Of a stretch of DNA of 64,000 nucleotides, positions 55,080-64,000 are shown piece by piece (within the stretch, counting starts at the first letter, position 1; each line of letters begins with the position of its first letter). This stretch comes from Neomoorella thermoacetica (GTDB lineage: Bacteria; Bacillota; DSM-521; Neomoorellales; Neomoorellaceae), in the NCBI RefSeq assembly GCF_001875325.1, contig NZ_MDDC01000011.1:1-64000 (forward strand), read 5' to 3'. The notes under the pieces were generated by a model. It searched no databases. It saw only the letters and a program-made list of their open reading frames with translations, and had not been told where the DNA came from. The translations under genes were made by a program, and so were the position numbers.

Positions 55080-55637
55080 CTAAGCTCTAATGGGCAGGTT
55101 GAGGGTCAAAAGGGGGCGGTAACTCGCACCGCGGGGGGTTAACTGGCTCTCCATGAGGCTTACGGCTGTTACCCTTTCCCGGCCCCAGGAAATATTGGCC
55201 AGGCTTTGCAACTTCTCCCGCAGGATACCGCCAGCAACCCCCGGCCGCAGGCGTCCCAGGGTTAAATGGGGGGTAAAGGAGTCAGCCTTAAACCCCAGGG
55301 CCAGGTACTCCTGCGTCACCTGTCGCTGGAGGTCATATAAAGGAGCCTCTGATTCCACCCCGGCCCAGATAACCCGCGGTGACCGCCAGTTGGGGAAAAC
55401 GCCGGCTCCTTTTACTTCCAGATTCCAGGGAGCGATCCCCATAGTGGCCCTTTCCAGGGCCTTACCAGTTTCCTCGACCCGGGCCGGGTCCACCTCCCCC
55501 AAAAACTTTAGGGTCAGGTGGATACTGTTGGGACTTACCCATTTCACAGGGACCGGTAACTGGCGCAATTCCCCCTGCAACCGGGCCAGGCTCGCGACCA
55601 TGGCCGTAGAAAAGTTGATAGCAACAAATAGCCGCAT
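55080..55637 (-). CDS. thpR: RNA 2',3'-cyclic phosphodiesterase (ThpR, 2H family)
   Basis: About 185 residues with two HxTx motifs, HLTLKFLG (about 40) and HLTLGRLR (about 122), which form the 2H phosphoesterase active site. It opens 2',3'-cyclic phosphates on RNA. ATG at 55637 has AGGTGATC upstream. It is just ahead of recA. Confidence 0.93.
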   Translation of the reverse strand: MRLFVAINFSTAMVASLARLQGELRQLPVPVKWVSPNSIHLTLKFLGEVDPARVEETGKALERATMGIAPWNLEVKGAGVFPNWRSPRVIWAGVESEAPLYDLQRQVTQEYLALGFKADSFTPHLTLGRLRPGVAGGILREKLQSLANISWGRERVTAVSLMESQLTPRGASYRPLLTLNLPIRA

Positions 55638-55706
55638 AGTGATCACCTGTTGGGGAACTTATTCGCCCCCGAGGCCCCATAATCCTCCTTATGGCGACCA
55701 ATTTTT

Positions 55707-57191
55707 TCAAGAAGCTTTGGCCTGCTCCTGCAGGAGGTTCCGCAATTCCCGGCCAGTTATAGTTTCCCTTTCTACCAGATTGCGGGCCACCTCCTTTAAA
55801 ACCGGCAGGTGGGGTTGCAGGAGGGAAACGACCTTTTCTTCTTCCTGGTTGATAATTGTTGTCGAGGCGATGTGCATTTGCTCCTTGGATAAGTTCTCTT
55901 CCCCAACTACCCCCAGGTCTGATAAACCCGAGGTAATGATTACCCGGGCCAGGCGGATGGATTCTTTAAAATCGTTGAGGGAACCTGTACTGCGGTTGCC
56001 CAGGACCAGGTCCTCGGCAACCGCCCCTGCCAGGCAGATGGCTATCTGAACTTCAAGATATTCGCGGGTATAAAGGTAAATGTCGCGCTCGGGCTTTTGC
56101 CTGGTATAGCCCAGGGCCTGGCCCCGGGAGGTTATGGTGACATGGGAAACCGACCCGGGTCGTAAGAGCTCACCAGCTACGGCGTGGCCGGCTTCATGGA
56201 TAGCCAGCCGGTACAACTCTTCCGGCGACGGCTTGCGGCCCAGTTTCTCGCCCAGCATTACTTTATCAACCGCCTCCAGCAGGTGTCGCTGCTCAATGAC
56301 CGGTGCTTTTTCCCGCAAGGCGAGGATAGCGGCCTCGTTGGCCACGCTCTCCAGGTGGGCTCCGGAAAAGCCGAAGGTCTCCCTGGCTATTGCCTCCAGG
56401 TCGGTTTCCGGTCCCAGGGGTTTATTGGCTGTATGCAGTTTTAAAATGGCCAGGCGCCCCTCCCGGTCGGGCAAGTCAACCCTGACCTGCCGGTCGAAAC
56501 GTCCCGGCCGCAGGAGAGCCGGATCAAGGAGATCGGCCCGGTTGGTGGCTCCAATAACTAGTATCTGCACATCCTGGTCTTCTTTTAAACCGTCCATTTC
56601 GACCAGGAGCTGATTAAGGGTCTGGTCATATTCCAGGTGGGAGGTATGGCTTCCCCGTTTACCCGCCAGGACTTCCAATTCGTCAATAAAGATAATAGCC
56701 CGTTTTTTTTGCTGGCGCCGTGCCTGTTCCCGGGCCCGGTTAAAAAGTTCCCGCACCCGCTGGGCACCAACCCCGGCATACATCTCGATAAACTCGCTAC
56801 CGCTGGCAGCCAGGAAGACGGCATCGGTGTAGGTAGCCGCCGCCCTGGCCATCAGGGTCTTACCAGTTCCCGGCGGCCCGCTTAAAAGGATGCCCTTCAA
56901 GGGGCGGATACCCATAGCCCTTACCTGCTTGCTCCGCAATAAAAACTCCAGGGCTTCTTTAAGTTCCTGGATGGCCGTTTCCTGGCCGCCAATATCGGCA
57001 AAGGAGATGGGAACTGCCGGGATGTAGGATTTACCACTGAAGGTTGAAGATAGCATACCTCTTTTTTCAATCAACCAGTAGGCGAGGAATCCTACCCCGG
57101 CCAGGAGGAGAAGAGGGGTGATATCAAAGCCTTTAAGGGTCAGAAATACCAGCACTCCAATAACGGTACCGGCACCAATCTCCTTAAGCAC
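55707..57191 (-). CDS. short FtsH-like AAA+ zinc metalloprotease
   Basis: 494 residues. Two N-terminal membrane helices (about 6-20 and 24-40) are joined by only a few residues, so the extracytoplasmic domain of FtsH is missing. The AAA domain has GPPGTGKT, IIFIDELEVL and the RPGRFDR second region of homology; the protease domain has HEAGH and a downstream third-ligand region (NRSTGSLNDF). It is over 100 residues shorter than FtsH. Its GTG start shares a base with the stop of the gene before it, so the two are coupled. Substrates are unknown. Confidence 0.88.
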   Translation of the reverse strand: MLKEIGAGTVIGVLVFLTLKGFDITPLLLLAGVGFLAYWLIEKRGMLSSTFSGKSYIPAVPISFADIGGQETAIQELKEALEFLLRSKQVRAMGIRPLKGILLSGPPGTGKTLMARAAATYTDAVFLAASGSEFIEMYAGVGAQRVRELFNRAREQARRQQKKRAIIFIDELEVLAGKRGSHTSHLEYDQTLNQLLVEMDGLKEDQDVQILVIGATNRADLLDPALLRPGRFDRQVRVDLPDREGRLAILKLHTANKPLGPETDLEAIARETFGFSGAHLESVANEAAILALREKAPVIEQRHLLEAVDKVMLGEKLGRKPSPEELYRLAIHEAGHAVAGELLRPGSVSHVTITSRGQALGYTRQKPERDIYLYTREYLEVQIAICLAGAVAEDLVLGNRSTGSLNDFKESIRLARVIITSGLSDLGVVGEENLSKEQMHIASTTIINQEEEKVVSLLQPHLPVLKEVARNLVERETITGRELRNLLQEQAKAS

Positions 57192-57730
57192 TACACTCCT
57201 CCTCCCTGCTGGCTATTATTCTGCCTGGGTATTACCCGGTAAAGGTAATTTTGTCCCTGACTGAACTGGAGATAAATATTTCTTTCATCAATATTAACAG
57301 CATAGTCGGGGACACCGGCTTTGCCGGCCAGTTCCGCAAGACTGGTGGCCATGGTGGTAAAATTGCCCCGGACGGAAGCCTCGTAAACGGCATACTGGCT
57401 GGCCTGCCAGAGCCTGTCCAAAACAGGCGAGGGATTATCCTTGATAATAACTTTGACTGGCTGCTGGCCATATATTTCCTGGATTACCTTTTCCAGTTGC
57501 CTGTAAGTTTGTTGCAGGTCAGTCACCTTGCCGAGGGTTACCGCGACCTCCATGCCAGTTGTCCCGGAGGTTATCTGAACTCCCTGGACCCCGGGCACCG
57601 CCTCCAGGGCATCGGCCAGGGGCTTTTCCTGGCCAAAGTGCCGGTAGGCCCATTGACCCCCGGTTAAGAGACTCAAACACAAAAGGGCTGCAAGCAAAAC
57701 AAAATGAAGGCGCCACCCTTTGAAGTGCAA
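57191..57730 (-). CDS. membrane-anchored protein coupled to the FtsH-like protease
   Basis: 179 residues: one N-terminal membrane helix (about 9-27) without a cleavage motif, then an extracytoplasmic domain of about 145 residues with an alpha/beta pattern (VQGVQITSGTTGMEVAVTLG). No family recognised. TTG start after GGAGAGGAG. The stop overlaps the protease start (TAGTG), suggesting a complex; it may supply the external domain the protease lacks. That is inference. Confidence 0.65.
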   Translation of the reverse strand: MHFKGWRLHFVLLAALLCLSLLTGGQWAYRHFGQEKPLADALEAVPGVQGVQITSGTTGMEVAVTLGKVTDLQQTYRQLEKVIQEIYGQQPVKVIIKDNPSPVLDRLWQASQYAVYEASVRGNFTTMATSLAELAGKAGVPDYAVNIDERNIYLQFSQGQNYLYRVIPRQNNSQQGGGV

Positions 57731-57825
57731 TCTATAACACTCCTCTCCAAGGTAACACCTTCAATTATAGCAAATTATTTGGTTTTAGACCTTATGAATT
57801 ACCTGGCAGCCCTGCCACCCTCCCT

Positions 57826-58344
57826 TTATCCAAGCCGATAAAGGAGTTCTCGATTTAAAAAGAAATAATGGAATCCCGAGATCAGGGTCAGGGCCAGGGC
57901 GCCATAAAGGATTAGTAATGCCCAGGGTATACCTACCAGGAGGGCGACCACAGCTATTACCTGGGCTAAAGTCTTGATTTTACCCCAGTAACTGGCGGCC
58001 AGGATTAACCCTTCGCCGGCAGCCACTTGACGCAGGCCACTGATTAAGAATTCCCGGCCTATAATGAGCACTACAGCCCACCCGGGGACCAGGTGCATCT
58101 GTACCAGTAGAACTAAAGCCGTAGTGACCAGGAGCTTATCTACCAGGGGATCCAGCAACTTGCCCAGCCCGGTTACCTCGGCGCGCCTGCGGGCCAGGTA
58201 ACCGTCCAGGCCATCGGTAGCCGCCGCCAGGACAAACAACCCGGCGGCCAGGTAATACCCGGGCCCCCAGGGGCGAAGGACAAAAAATACAAATAAAGGC
58301 ACCAGGATCAAGCGCAACATGGTTACCCTGTTGGCAAGGGTCAT
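57826..58344 (-). CDS. pgsA: CDP-diacylglycerol-glycerol-3-phosphate 3-phosphatidyltransferase
   Basis: A 172-residue membrane enzyme making phosphatidylglycerol phosphate. The CDP-alcohol phosphotransferase motif is present as DGLDGYLARRRAEVTGLGKLLDPLVDK (given in part: D-G-x2-A-R-x8-G-x3-D-x3-D), with four or five helices. The ATG overlaps the rimO stop by four bases. Confidence 0.94.
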   Translation of the reverse strand: MTLANRVTMLRLILVPLFVFFVLRPWGPGYYLAAGLFVLAAATDGLDGYLARRRAEVTGLGKLLDPLVDKLLVTTALVLLVQMHLVPGWAVVLIIGREFLISGLRQVAAGEGLILAASYWGKIKTLAQVIAVVALLVGIPWALLILYGALALTLISGFHYFFLNRELLYRLG

Positions 58345-59639
58345 GCCTTGATCTCCCCCAGAAAATCATAGATATTATAGAGATGGGTCAGCTTTACTGT
58401 AACCATGCTACCGGCTGGTGAGGGATCCCCTTTAACATATACCACACCATCTACTTCCGGGGCCTGGCGCATACTGCGCCCTACCTCCGGCCCTTCCTTC
58501 AAAACCTGGACCTCCCGGCCCAGCCAGCCCTCATTACAGGCCCTGGTAATGGATTGCTGGTGGAGCATCAACCTCTGGTAACGTTCTTCCTTAACCTCTT
58601 CCGGTACCTGGCCTGGAAGGCCCGCCGCTACTGTACCTTCCTCGGGAGAGAATTTAAAGGCCCCCACCCAGTCCAGCCGGGCGGCAGTAAGGAAGTCAAG
58701 AAGGATTTGAAAATCCTGTTCCTCCTCCCCGGGAAAGCCCACGATAAAGGTAGAGCGGATAGTTATCTCCGGTATGGCCCGCCGCAGGTTTTCTATAGCT
58801 CTCAAGCCCGCCGCCCCCGTCCCGGGACGACCCATACGCTTCAAAACGCCTTCACTGGCATGCTGCAGGGGTAAATCCAGGTAAGGTACAACCCCGGGCA
58901 CAGTAGTCATAACCTCGATCAACTCCGGGGTGATCCGGGTCGGGTAGGCGTAGAGTAGACGCACCCACTCTATCCCATCTATACTCGCCAGGCGGCGCAG
59001 GAGTTCCGGCAGGCGGTATTCTCCGTAACAGTCCAGGCCGTAAGCCGTCGTATCCTGGGCTACCAGGACCAGCTCTTTTACGCCCCTGGCCGCCAGGAAA
59101 ACGGCCTCGGCCACCACCTTCTCCAAGGGGCGGCTGCGATAAGGCCCCTTGATGGCCGGGATGGTACAGTAGGTGCAGCGATTATTGCACCCTTCGGCAA
59201 TTTTTAAATAGGCAAAGGGCTTCCCATCTTCGATACGGCGTGGCAATCCCCCGGTAACCATTTCCGGGCCCGGTACATCCAGCACCCTTTCACCCTTTAG
59301 TACCCGGTTAATAATTTCCGGCAAGCGGCCTGTTGCCCCTGGTCCGATGAAGGCTGCTGCCTCCGGCAATTCCTGCCATAACTCGGAGGCGTATTGCTGG
59401 GCCAGGCAACCGGCAACAATAATCCGCGGGTGACTGGCAGCCCGGGCCAGCTCCAGGATCGTATCTAAAGCCTCTTCCCTGGCAGCGGTAATAAAGCTGC
59501 AGGTGTTAACGATTACCACTTCCGCCTGCCGGGGATCGCTGACCAATTCCAGGCGGCTCTCTTCCAGGACTCCCAGCATATATTCGCTTTCTACCTGGTT
59601 TTTAGGACAACCCAGGTTTATAACGGCAACTCTTATCAT
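58341..59639 (-). CDS. rimO: ribosomal protein S12 methylthiotransferase
   Basis: A 432-residue radical-SAM methylthiotransferase acting on Asp of S12. N-terminal cluster cysteines are in NLGCPKNQ, NTCSFI and AGCLAQQ; the radical-SAM motif is CNNRCTYC; a TRAM domain ends the protein. NLGCPKNQVESE separates it from MiaB, which is encoded at 25108-26442. Overlaps the RodZ-like gene by four bases. Confidence 0.95.
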   Translation of the reverse strand: MIRVAVINLGCPKNQVESEYMLGVLEESRLELVSDPRQAEVVIVNTCSFITAAREEALDTILELARAASHPRIIVAGCLAQQYASELWQELPEAAAFIGPGATGRLPEIINRVLKGERVLDVPGPEMVTGGLPRRIEDGKPFAYLKIAEGCNNRCTYCTIPAIKGPYRSRPLEKVVAEAVFLAARGVKELVLVAQDTTAYGLDCYGEYRLPELLRRLASIDGIEWVRLLYAYPTRITPELIEVMTTVPGVVPYLDLPLQHASEGVLKRMGRPGTGAAGLRAIENLRRAIPEITIRSTFIVGFPGEEEQDFQILLDFLTAARLDWVGAFKFSPEEGTVAAGLPGQVPEEVKEERYQRLMLHQQSITRACNEGWLGREVQVLKEGPEVGRSMRQAPEVDGVVYVKGDPSPAGSMVTVKLTHLYNIYDFLGEIKA

Positions 59640-60379
59640 TGCTTTTTAATTATGCGCAACTGGTTAGCGCCCTTATCAGCTTCAAAGGTAACTACACTCC
59701 CTGCTTTACCCAGGGGTGGCTGCACCTGACCGTTGAAGGTTACCTCGACGGCGCCTGCGCTCCCAAGGGTTACACTCACTTTATCCTGTCCCTGAAAGAC
59801 CTTTTCATCTCCGGACTTGAGCGTCCCGGAGAAATCGGCCTTACCGTCGACGACTGCTCCTACCCAGCAATTCCCGGTAGCCCGGATCTTAACCTCTACC
59901 CCCTGGGCCTGGGATGGCGGTGAAGTCGGCTGTACCGGGGTTACAGGTACCGGAGTTGCTGGTGCCGGTTGGGTAACCGGCGGCGGTGCCGGTGGCTGCT
60001 CCGGCGAAGGGCGATAATAGCTATATAAACGATTCACGCCCCAGAGGACCAGGATAATTCCCAGGATAAGCAACCAGCGGCTCCATCCCCTGGAGGTTAA
60101 CCTGGGTGTGGTAATACCGGATTCCTCTACCTGGTAAGCCTCCTTAGGGGGGTATTCTTCCTTAAAGCGGGCAGTTAATTCCGCGGGATCCAGCCCCAGG
60201 AAGCGGGCATAATTACGTAAAAAGCCCAGGGCGTAAACCCGCCCGGGAATTTCATCATAGGTTCCATTTTCAAGGGCCTCAAGGTACTTCAGACGGATTT
60301 TGGTGGCTTCTTCTGCTTCGCGCAGGGATATTCCCTTCTCCTGGCGCGTAGAGCGAAGGATCTCGCCTACCTGTCCCAT
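59636..60379 (-). CDS. RodZ-like cytoskeletal membrane protein
   Basis: About 247 residues: a cytoplasmic helix-turn-helix (3-70, GEILRSTRQEKGISLREAEEATKI), one membrane helix (about 100-120), a Pro-rich extracytoplasmic linker, and a C-terminal DUF4115 beta domain. The order is that of RodZ, which links MreB to the cell-wall machinery. ATG at 60379 follows CAGGAGGTGAG. Confidence 0.88.
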   Translation of the reverse strand: MGQVGEILRSTRQEKGISLREAEEATKIRLKYLEALENGTYDEIPGRVYALGFLRNYARFLGLDPAELTARFKEEYPPKEAYQVEESGITTPRLTSRGWSRWLLILGIILVLWGVNRLYSYYRPSPEQPPAPPPVTQPAPATPVPVTPVQPTSPPSQAQGVEVKIRATGNCWVGAVVDGKADFSGTLKSGDEKVFQGQDKVSVTLGSAGAVEVTFNGQVQPPLGKAGSVVTFEADKGANQLRIIKKQ

Positions 60380-60433
60380 AGCCTCACCTCCTGGTACTCT
60401 AGTCTTCGACACCTGTCAAGAAGATTCCTGCCC

Positions 60434-62764
60434 TCAGGATTCATCATTTGCGCCAAATAGTTCCTGATATTCCTCCCAATTGGTAAGAATGGCCCGGGGC
60501 TTGGTTCCTTCATGACCGCCGACAAACCCCCTGGCTTCCATCATATCCATCAGTCGTGCCGCTCTGGTATAGCCTACCCGCAGGCGCCGCTGGAGCATGG
60601 AGATTGAAGCCTGGCCCGTTTCCAGGACCACCCTGACGGCAGCCGGAAAAAGTTCGTCCGCGGCTTCGTTGTTTTCTTCCCCCGCTTCTTCGCCTTTTAA
60701 AAAATTTGGGTTGTATTCCGGCCGGCCTTGCTGCTTCACATAAGTAACCAGGTCCTCAACCTCCCGGTCGGAGACATAAACCCCCTGGACGCGAATGGGT
60801 TTACTCGCCCCGATGGGCAGGAAAAGCATGTCGCCCCTTCCCAGGAGCCTCTCAGCTCCGGCCATATCCAGGATAGTCCGGGAATCAACCTGGGAAGAAA
60901 CCGCAAAGGCAATCCGCGATGAGATATTGGCCTTGATTAAACCGGTAATAACGTCTACCGAGGGTCTCTGGGTGGCGACTACCAGGTGGATACCCGCCGC
61001 CCTGGCCATCTGGGCCAGGCGGCAGATGGCGTCTTCTACATCTGCTGGAGCAACCATCATCAAGTCGGCCAGCTCATCAATCAAAACGACCACCAGGGGG
61101 AGGGTTTCCTGGCCGTTATTCTCCTTTTGCTGGAGACGGTTGTACCTGGTAATATCCTTGACTCCCGTTTCAGCAAAAAGCTGGTAACGTTTCTCCATTT
61201 CATTGACCATCCAGTGGAGGGCGGTCGCAGCCTTTTTAGGCTGGCTGACCACCGGGGCCAGCAGGTGGGGGATACCGTTATACTGGGTTAGCTCCACCAT
61301 CTTGGGATCAATCATTAAAAGCTTCAATTCCTGGGGAGTGGCTTTAAAGAGCAGGCTGCAGATAAGGGCGTTTAAGCACACGCTCTTACCGGAACCGGTA
61401 GCCCCGGCAATGAGCAAGTGGGGCATCTTGGCCAGGTCGGCGATAACCGGATTACCGGCAATATCCTTACCGAGAGCTACCGTCAAACGGCTGCTGGCTT
61501 CGGTAAAGCTCGGGTCTTCCAGCACTTCCCGCAGGTGAACGACAGCAATCTCCTTATTGGGTACTTCGATGCCCACGGCCGACTTGCCGGGAATGGGAGC
61601 CTCGATGCGCACCTGGGAAGCGGCCAGGCTTAAAGCTATATCGTCGGCCAGGCTGACGATCCGGCTCACTTTTACCCCCGGCGCCGGGTGGACCTCGTAA
61701 CGGGTAACAGCCGGGCCACAGCTAACCTGGGTTACCTTCACCTTGACCCCGAAACTGTCCAGGGTATCCTCAAGGATCTTAATCCTGTCGGTAATATCCT
61801 TTTCCAGGCGGGGGTTTTTAACCCTAACTGGACGACTTAAAAGGTTTAAGGGTGGCAGGACATATGCCCCGGAAGGTTCAGAAACGCCCTCTTCCTCCGG
61901 GACAGCGGTGTTGTCCGCCTGGAGGTTAACCTTGGGTCGCCGCCGGTTTTTTTTGTCTTCCTCAGCAACAGGAGGGGGGGTACTTTCAGGATATACCTTA
62001 ACCGGTACGGGTACGGGTTCCTCTTTGCTAATAGCCGGCGTAATTACCGGCGGGGGTTCGGGTGGAGGGTTAATGACTACCGGTACTTCCTCCTGTTCTT
62101 CCGGCTGGGATCCGGTCCTGTTTTTCCTTCGTTTTCCCCTTTCTTTTTTCGCAACCGGTTCCTCTTCGTCAACTTCGGTAAAAAGGAAAGCCAGGAGCCA
62201 GGCCCTGACAGCAGGAATTACTGTTCCCAACCCCTGCCCGATGCGGCGTAATATACGGGTCAAGGAAATCCCTGTAGCCAGGAGAAAGGATATTACCGCC
62301 AGGGCGGCCAGAACAATCCAGGTGCCCAGGCGGCCAAAAATAGACTTCAACATCAAACCACCCACAGCACCGATGAAACCGCCACCCTGGCCGGCCAGGC
62401 CGCTCGCCAGGACTTCCTTATAACTGTTACCGTCCATTAAAGGCTGATGCAGGGCGCTTAACAGGGTTACAAAAAGTAATATCCCTCCGGCCAGCCTGGG
62501 CCGGGAATCCTTAACCCTGCCGCCGATAATGAGCCTTACTCCCCAGGCAGCCAGCAGGAGGGGAAATAGATATTTACCCTCCCCGGTCATGGCCCTTAAA
62601 AACTGGACCAGCAGCTGGCCAATAGCCCCAATACTGGCTGCTGAACCTGCATATCCCAGATCCAGGATATAAAGGCCCGCCAGGCAGAGAAAGGAAAAAG
62701 CTACCAGGGCTACACCCATGATCTCGTTTTTTATCTTCTCACTTATGATCCTGGCAGGAGGCAT
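60434..62764 (-). CDS. DNA translocase FtsK/SpoIIIE
   Basis: A 776-residue translocase with four or so N-terminal membrane helices (about 15-170), an acidic and Pro-rich linker, then alpha/beta motor domains with Walker A GATGSGKS and Walker [11 protein letters not shown], and a C-terminal gamma winged helix ([20 protein letters not shown]) that reads KOPS/SRS sites. It pumps DNA through division or sporulation septa. As tepA and ylzJ are its neighbours in Bacillus too, this is probably the SpoIIIE orthologue. Confidence 0.94.
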   Translation of the reverse strand: MPPARIISEKIKNEIMGVALVAFSFLCLAGLYILDLGYAGSAASIGAIGQLLVQFLRAMTGEGKYLFPLLLAAWGVRLIIGGRVKDSRPRLAGGILLFVTLLSALHQPLMDGNSYKEVLASGLAGQGGGFIGAVGGLMLKSIFGRLGTWIVLAALAVISFLLATGISLTRILRRIGQGLGTVIPAVRAWLLAFLFTEVDEEEPVAKKERGKRRKNRTGSQPEEQEEVPVVINPPPEPPPVITPAISKEEPVPVPVKVYPESTPPPVAEEDKKNRRRPKVNLQADNTAVPEEEGVSEPSGAYVLPPLNLLSRPVRVKNPRLEKDITDRIKILEDTLDSFGVKVKVTQVSCGPAVTRYEVHPAPGVKVSRIVSLADDIALSLAASQVRIEAPIPGKSAVGIEVPNKEIAVVHLREVLEDPSFTEASSRLTVALGKDIAGNPVIADLAKMPHLLIAGATGSGKSVCLNALICSLLFKATPQELKLLMIDPKMVELTQYNGIPHLLAPVVSQPKKAATALHWMVNEMEKRYQLFAETGVKDITRYNRLQQKENNGQETLPLVVVLIDELADLMMVAPADVEDAICRLAQMARAAGIHLVVATQRPSVDVITGLIKANISSRIAFAVSSQVDSRTILDMAGAERLLGRGDMLFLPIGASKPIRVQGVYVSDREVEDLVTYVKQQGRPEYNPNFLKGEEAGEENNEAADELFPAAVRVVLETGQASISMLQRRLRVGYTRAARLMDMMEARGFVGGHEGTKPRAILTNWEEYQELFGANDES

Positions 62765-62838
62765 TTTCCATCACCCCGGTTGCTTCTATTCTACGCCAGG
62801 CGGCCAGATTCCTTGCACTGCCTTTAAAAAGTATCAAT

Positions 62839-62868
62839 GTATGTTTACCTCTTCTTATCCTTATACTA
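62839..62868 (+). promoter_or_regulatory. possible forespore (sigma-G type) promoter of tepA
   Basis: GTATG (62839-62843), 18 bases, then TATACTA (62862-62868) resembles the sigma-G pattern GHATR-N17/18-CATNNTA. TATACT could also be a sigma-A -10, but no TTGACA-like hexamer stands 16-18 bases before it. Confidence 0.4.
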
Positions 62869-62918
62869 ATCTAAGCCAACCTATGAATGAGTGTTTACGA
62901 AGAAGGAGGAAAGCTAAG

Positions 62919-63698
62919 ATGCCTGGTCCCGATATTAATCCCCATCCGGTACCAAACCAGCCGGCAGCGCCCCCACCCCATCCCCAGAGGGAACCAGCCA
63001 GGAGTAATTTTGGGCACCGTCCCGCCAATCCCGAGGTAGAAAACATCAAAGAGCTAGGGCAGACCAGTGTTCCTGACTTTAAAAGTGAAATCCACTGCCT
63101 GCAGATCGTCGGCCAGATCGAGGGGCACCTGGTAATGCCTCCCCAGAACAAGACTACCAAATATGAACATATTATTCCCCAGCTGGTAGCCGTAGAACAG
63201 GATCCCGGCATCAGGGGTCTTCTGGTGGTCTTAAATACCGTCGGCGGTGATGTCGAAGCAGGCCTGGCAATTGCCGAAATGCTGGTCAGCATGTCCAAAC
63301 CGGTGGTTTCCCTGGTCCTGGGTGGCGGGCATAGCATCGGCGTGCCAATCTCTGTGGCAGCAAATTATTCCTTTATTGCTGAGACAGCGACCATGACCAT
63401 CCACCCTATTCGCCTTACGGGTATGGTCATCGGCGTACCCCAGACCTATGAATACCTGGATAAAATGCAGGACCGGGTCATTCGTTTCATTGTCGAGCAC
63501 GCCAACATCTCTGAGAAGGAACTGCGGCGGCTGATGTTCCAGACCGGGGAATTGGCCCGGGATATCGGTACCATCCTGGTCGGCCAGGATGCCGTAAGAG
63601 TAGGGTTAATCGATGAAGTCGGCGGCCTGGCGTCTGCCGTCCGGAAAGTGAAGGAACTCATCGCGGCAGGCTCCCCCGGTCCGGGGAGGCGACACTGA
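62919..63698 (+). CDS. tepA: TepA, ClpP-family serine protease
   Basis: 259 residues: a Pro-rich tail of about 45 residues, then a ClpP/crotonase-like fold with nucleophile Ser in GGGHSIGVP and catalytic His in [10 protein letters not shown]. Its neighbour SpoIIIE and the following ylzJ match Bacillus. TepA is a conserved gene of endospore formers. ATG at 62919 follows AAGGAGG; longer in-frame readings overlap ftsK. Confidence 0.9.
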   Translation: MPGPDINPHPVPNQPAAPPPHPQREPARSNFGHRPANPEVENIKELGQTSVPDFKSEIHCLQIVGQIEGHLVMPPQNKTTKYEHIIPQLVAVEQDPGIRGLLVVLNTVGGDVEAGLAIAEMLVSMSKPVVSLVLGGGHSIGVPISVAANYSFIAETATMTIHPIRLTGMVIGVPQTYEYLDKMQDRVIRFIVEHANISEKELRRLMFQTGELARDIGTILVGQDAVRVGLIDEVGGLASAVRKVKELIAAGSPGPGRRH

Positions 63699-63964
63699 TG
63701 TATCTTTACAGCCCCTTACCGCCGGAGCTTATCTGGGAGGGTATGGATGACTTCTGCCCCCAGCGGCAGGAGTTCAGAGTGGGCCGTTTAACCCTGGAGA
63801 TTGAGCCCCTGGGCTTCAACCAGGCCCGGATCACCCGACTTCTGAGCACCGACCCGGCCGACTATTTATATAGCCCCTACCAGCCGGGATGCATTATCAA
63901 CTTTGCCCCGGAGAGCATAATCGACCCCCGCAGTCTCAATAATATAAAGCCTGCAGGATTATAA
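63698..63964 (+). CDS. ylzJ: YlzJ-like protein
   Basis: 88 residues beginning [15 protein letters not shown] and containing the ITRLLSTDPADYL block seen in YlzJ proteins. The ATG overlaps the tepA stop (TGATG), so the two are coupled. Function unknown; the tepA-ylzJ-spoIIIE neighbourhood in spore formers points to a sporulation role. The last 36 bases of the window hold nothing supportable. Confidence 0.8.
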   Translation: MYLYSPLPPELIWEGMDDFCPQRQEFRVGRLTLEIEPLGFNQARITRLLSTDPADYLYSPYQPGCIINFAPESIIDPRSLNNIKPAGL

Positions 63965-64000
63965 AGCCCCAAGTTCCGTACTCCCCGCTGGCAGTAAAGA

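Overview
The window reads as a chromosome segment of a thermophilic, spore-forming, anaerobic Firmicute, most likely Moorella or a close relative. The basis is the set of sporulation-associated genes (spoVK, a decayed spoVS, SpoIIIE/FtsK, tepA, ylzJ), the complete anaerobic cobalamin pathway, frequent GTG and TTG starts with strong AGGAGG ribosome sites, and clostridial gene order (miaB-mutS-mutL-miaA-hfq; rimO-pgsA-recA-recX-rny-ymdB). The genus assignment is inference; no 16S gene is present.

Layout. 1-661: 5' part of a transposase gene and the end of its insertion element. 662-5006: two CBS-domain regulators, a HAD phosphatase, a GT4 glycosyltransferase and gltX. 5100-5173: tRNA-Gln(CUG). 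5378-8139: an OmpR/EnvZ-type two-component pair and a secreted protein. 8233-10583: a polar amino acid ABC importer (minus strand). 10724-12559: an EamA transporter and endonuclease IV, then tRNA-Glu(CUC) at 12795. 13175-15551: two small genes, citrate synthase and a CopZ-like Fe-S protein whose in-frame UGA looks like a selenocysteine codon. 15843: autoregulated lexA. 16442-26442 (minus): ynbB, spoVK, a DUF1540 gene, hfq, miaA, mutL, mutS, miaB. 26539-31174 (minus): DUF151 and DUF296 genes, a DUF362 ferredoxin-type protein, guaB and an EamA transporter.

31214-48543 (minus) is one large cobalamin operon. It has a sigma-A promoter, a cobalamin riboswitch with a terminator and a visible antiterminator pairing, then cobU-cbiD-E-T-L-F-G-H-J-X-C-P-B-A-cobT-cobS-pduX-cobD-cobC and a small helix-turn-helix gene before the closing terminator. 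It covers sirohydrochlorin to cobamide; only the corrinoid adenosyltransferase, precorrin-2 formation and lower-ligand base synthesis are absent here. Wood-Ljungdahl acetogens depend on corrinoid methyl transfer, which would explain this investment.

48547-62764 (minus): a coiled-coil protein, a PHP phosphoesterase, the spoVS remnant, ymdB, an unknown gene, RNase Y (probably with an AUU start), recX, recA, thpR, a short FtsH-like protease coupled to an unknown membrane protein, pgsA, rimO, a RodZ-like protein and ftsK/spoIIIE. 62919-63964 (plus): tepA and ylzJ, read divergently from ftsK.

Most of the window is core genome. The observations most worth following are the candidate selenoprotein CopZ, the broken spoVS, the probable AUU start of RNase Y, the split FtsH-like pair, the riboswitch mechanism and an inverted-repeat-bounded noncoding segment inside the cobalamin operon.
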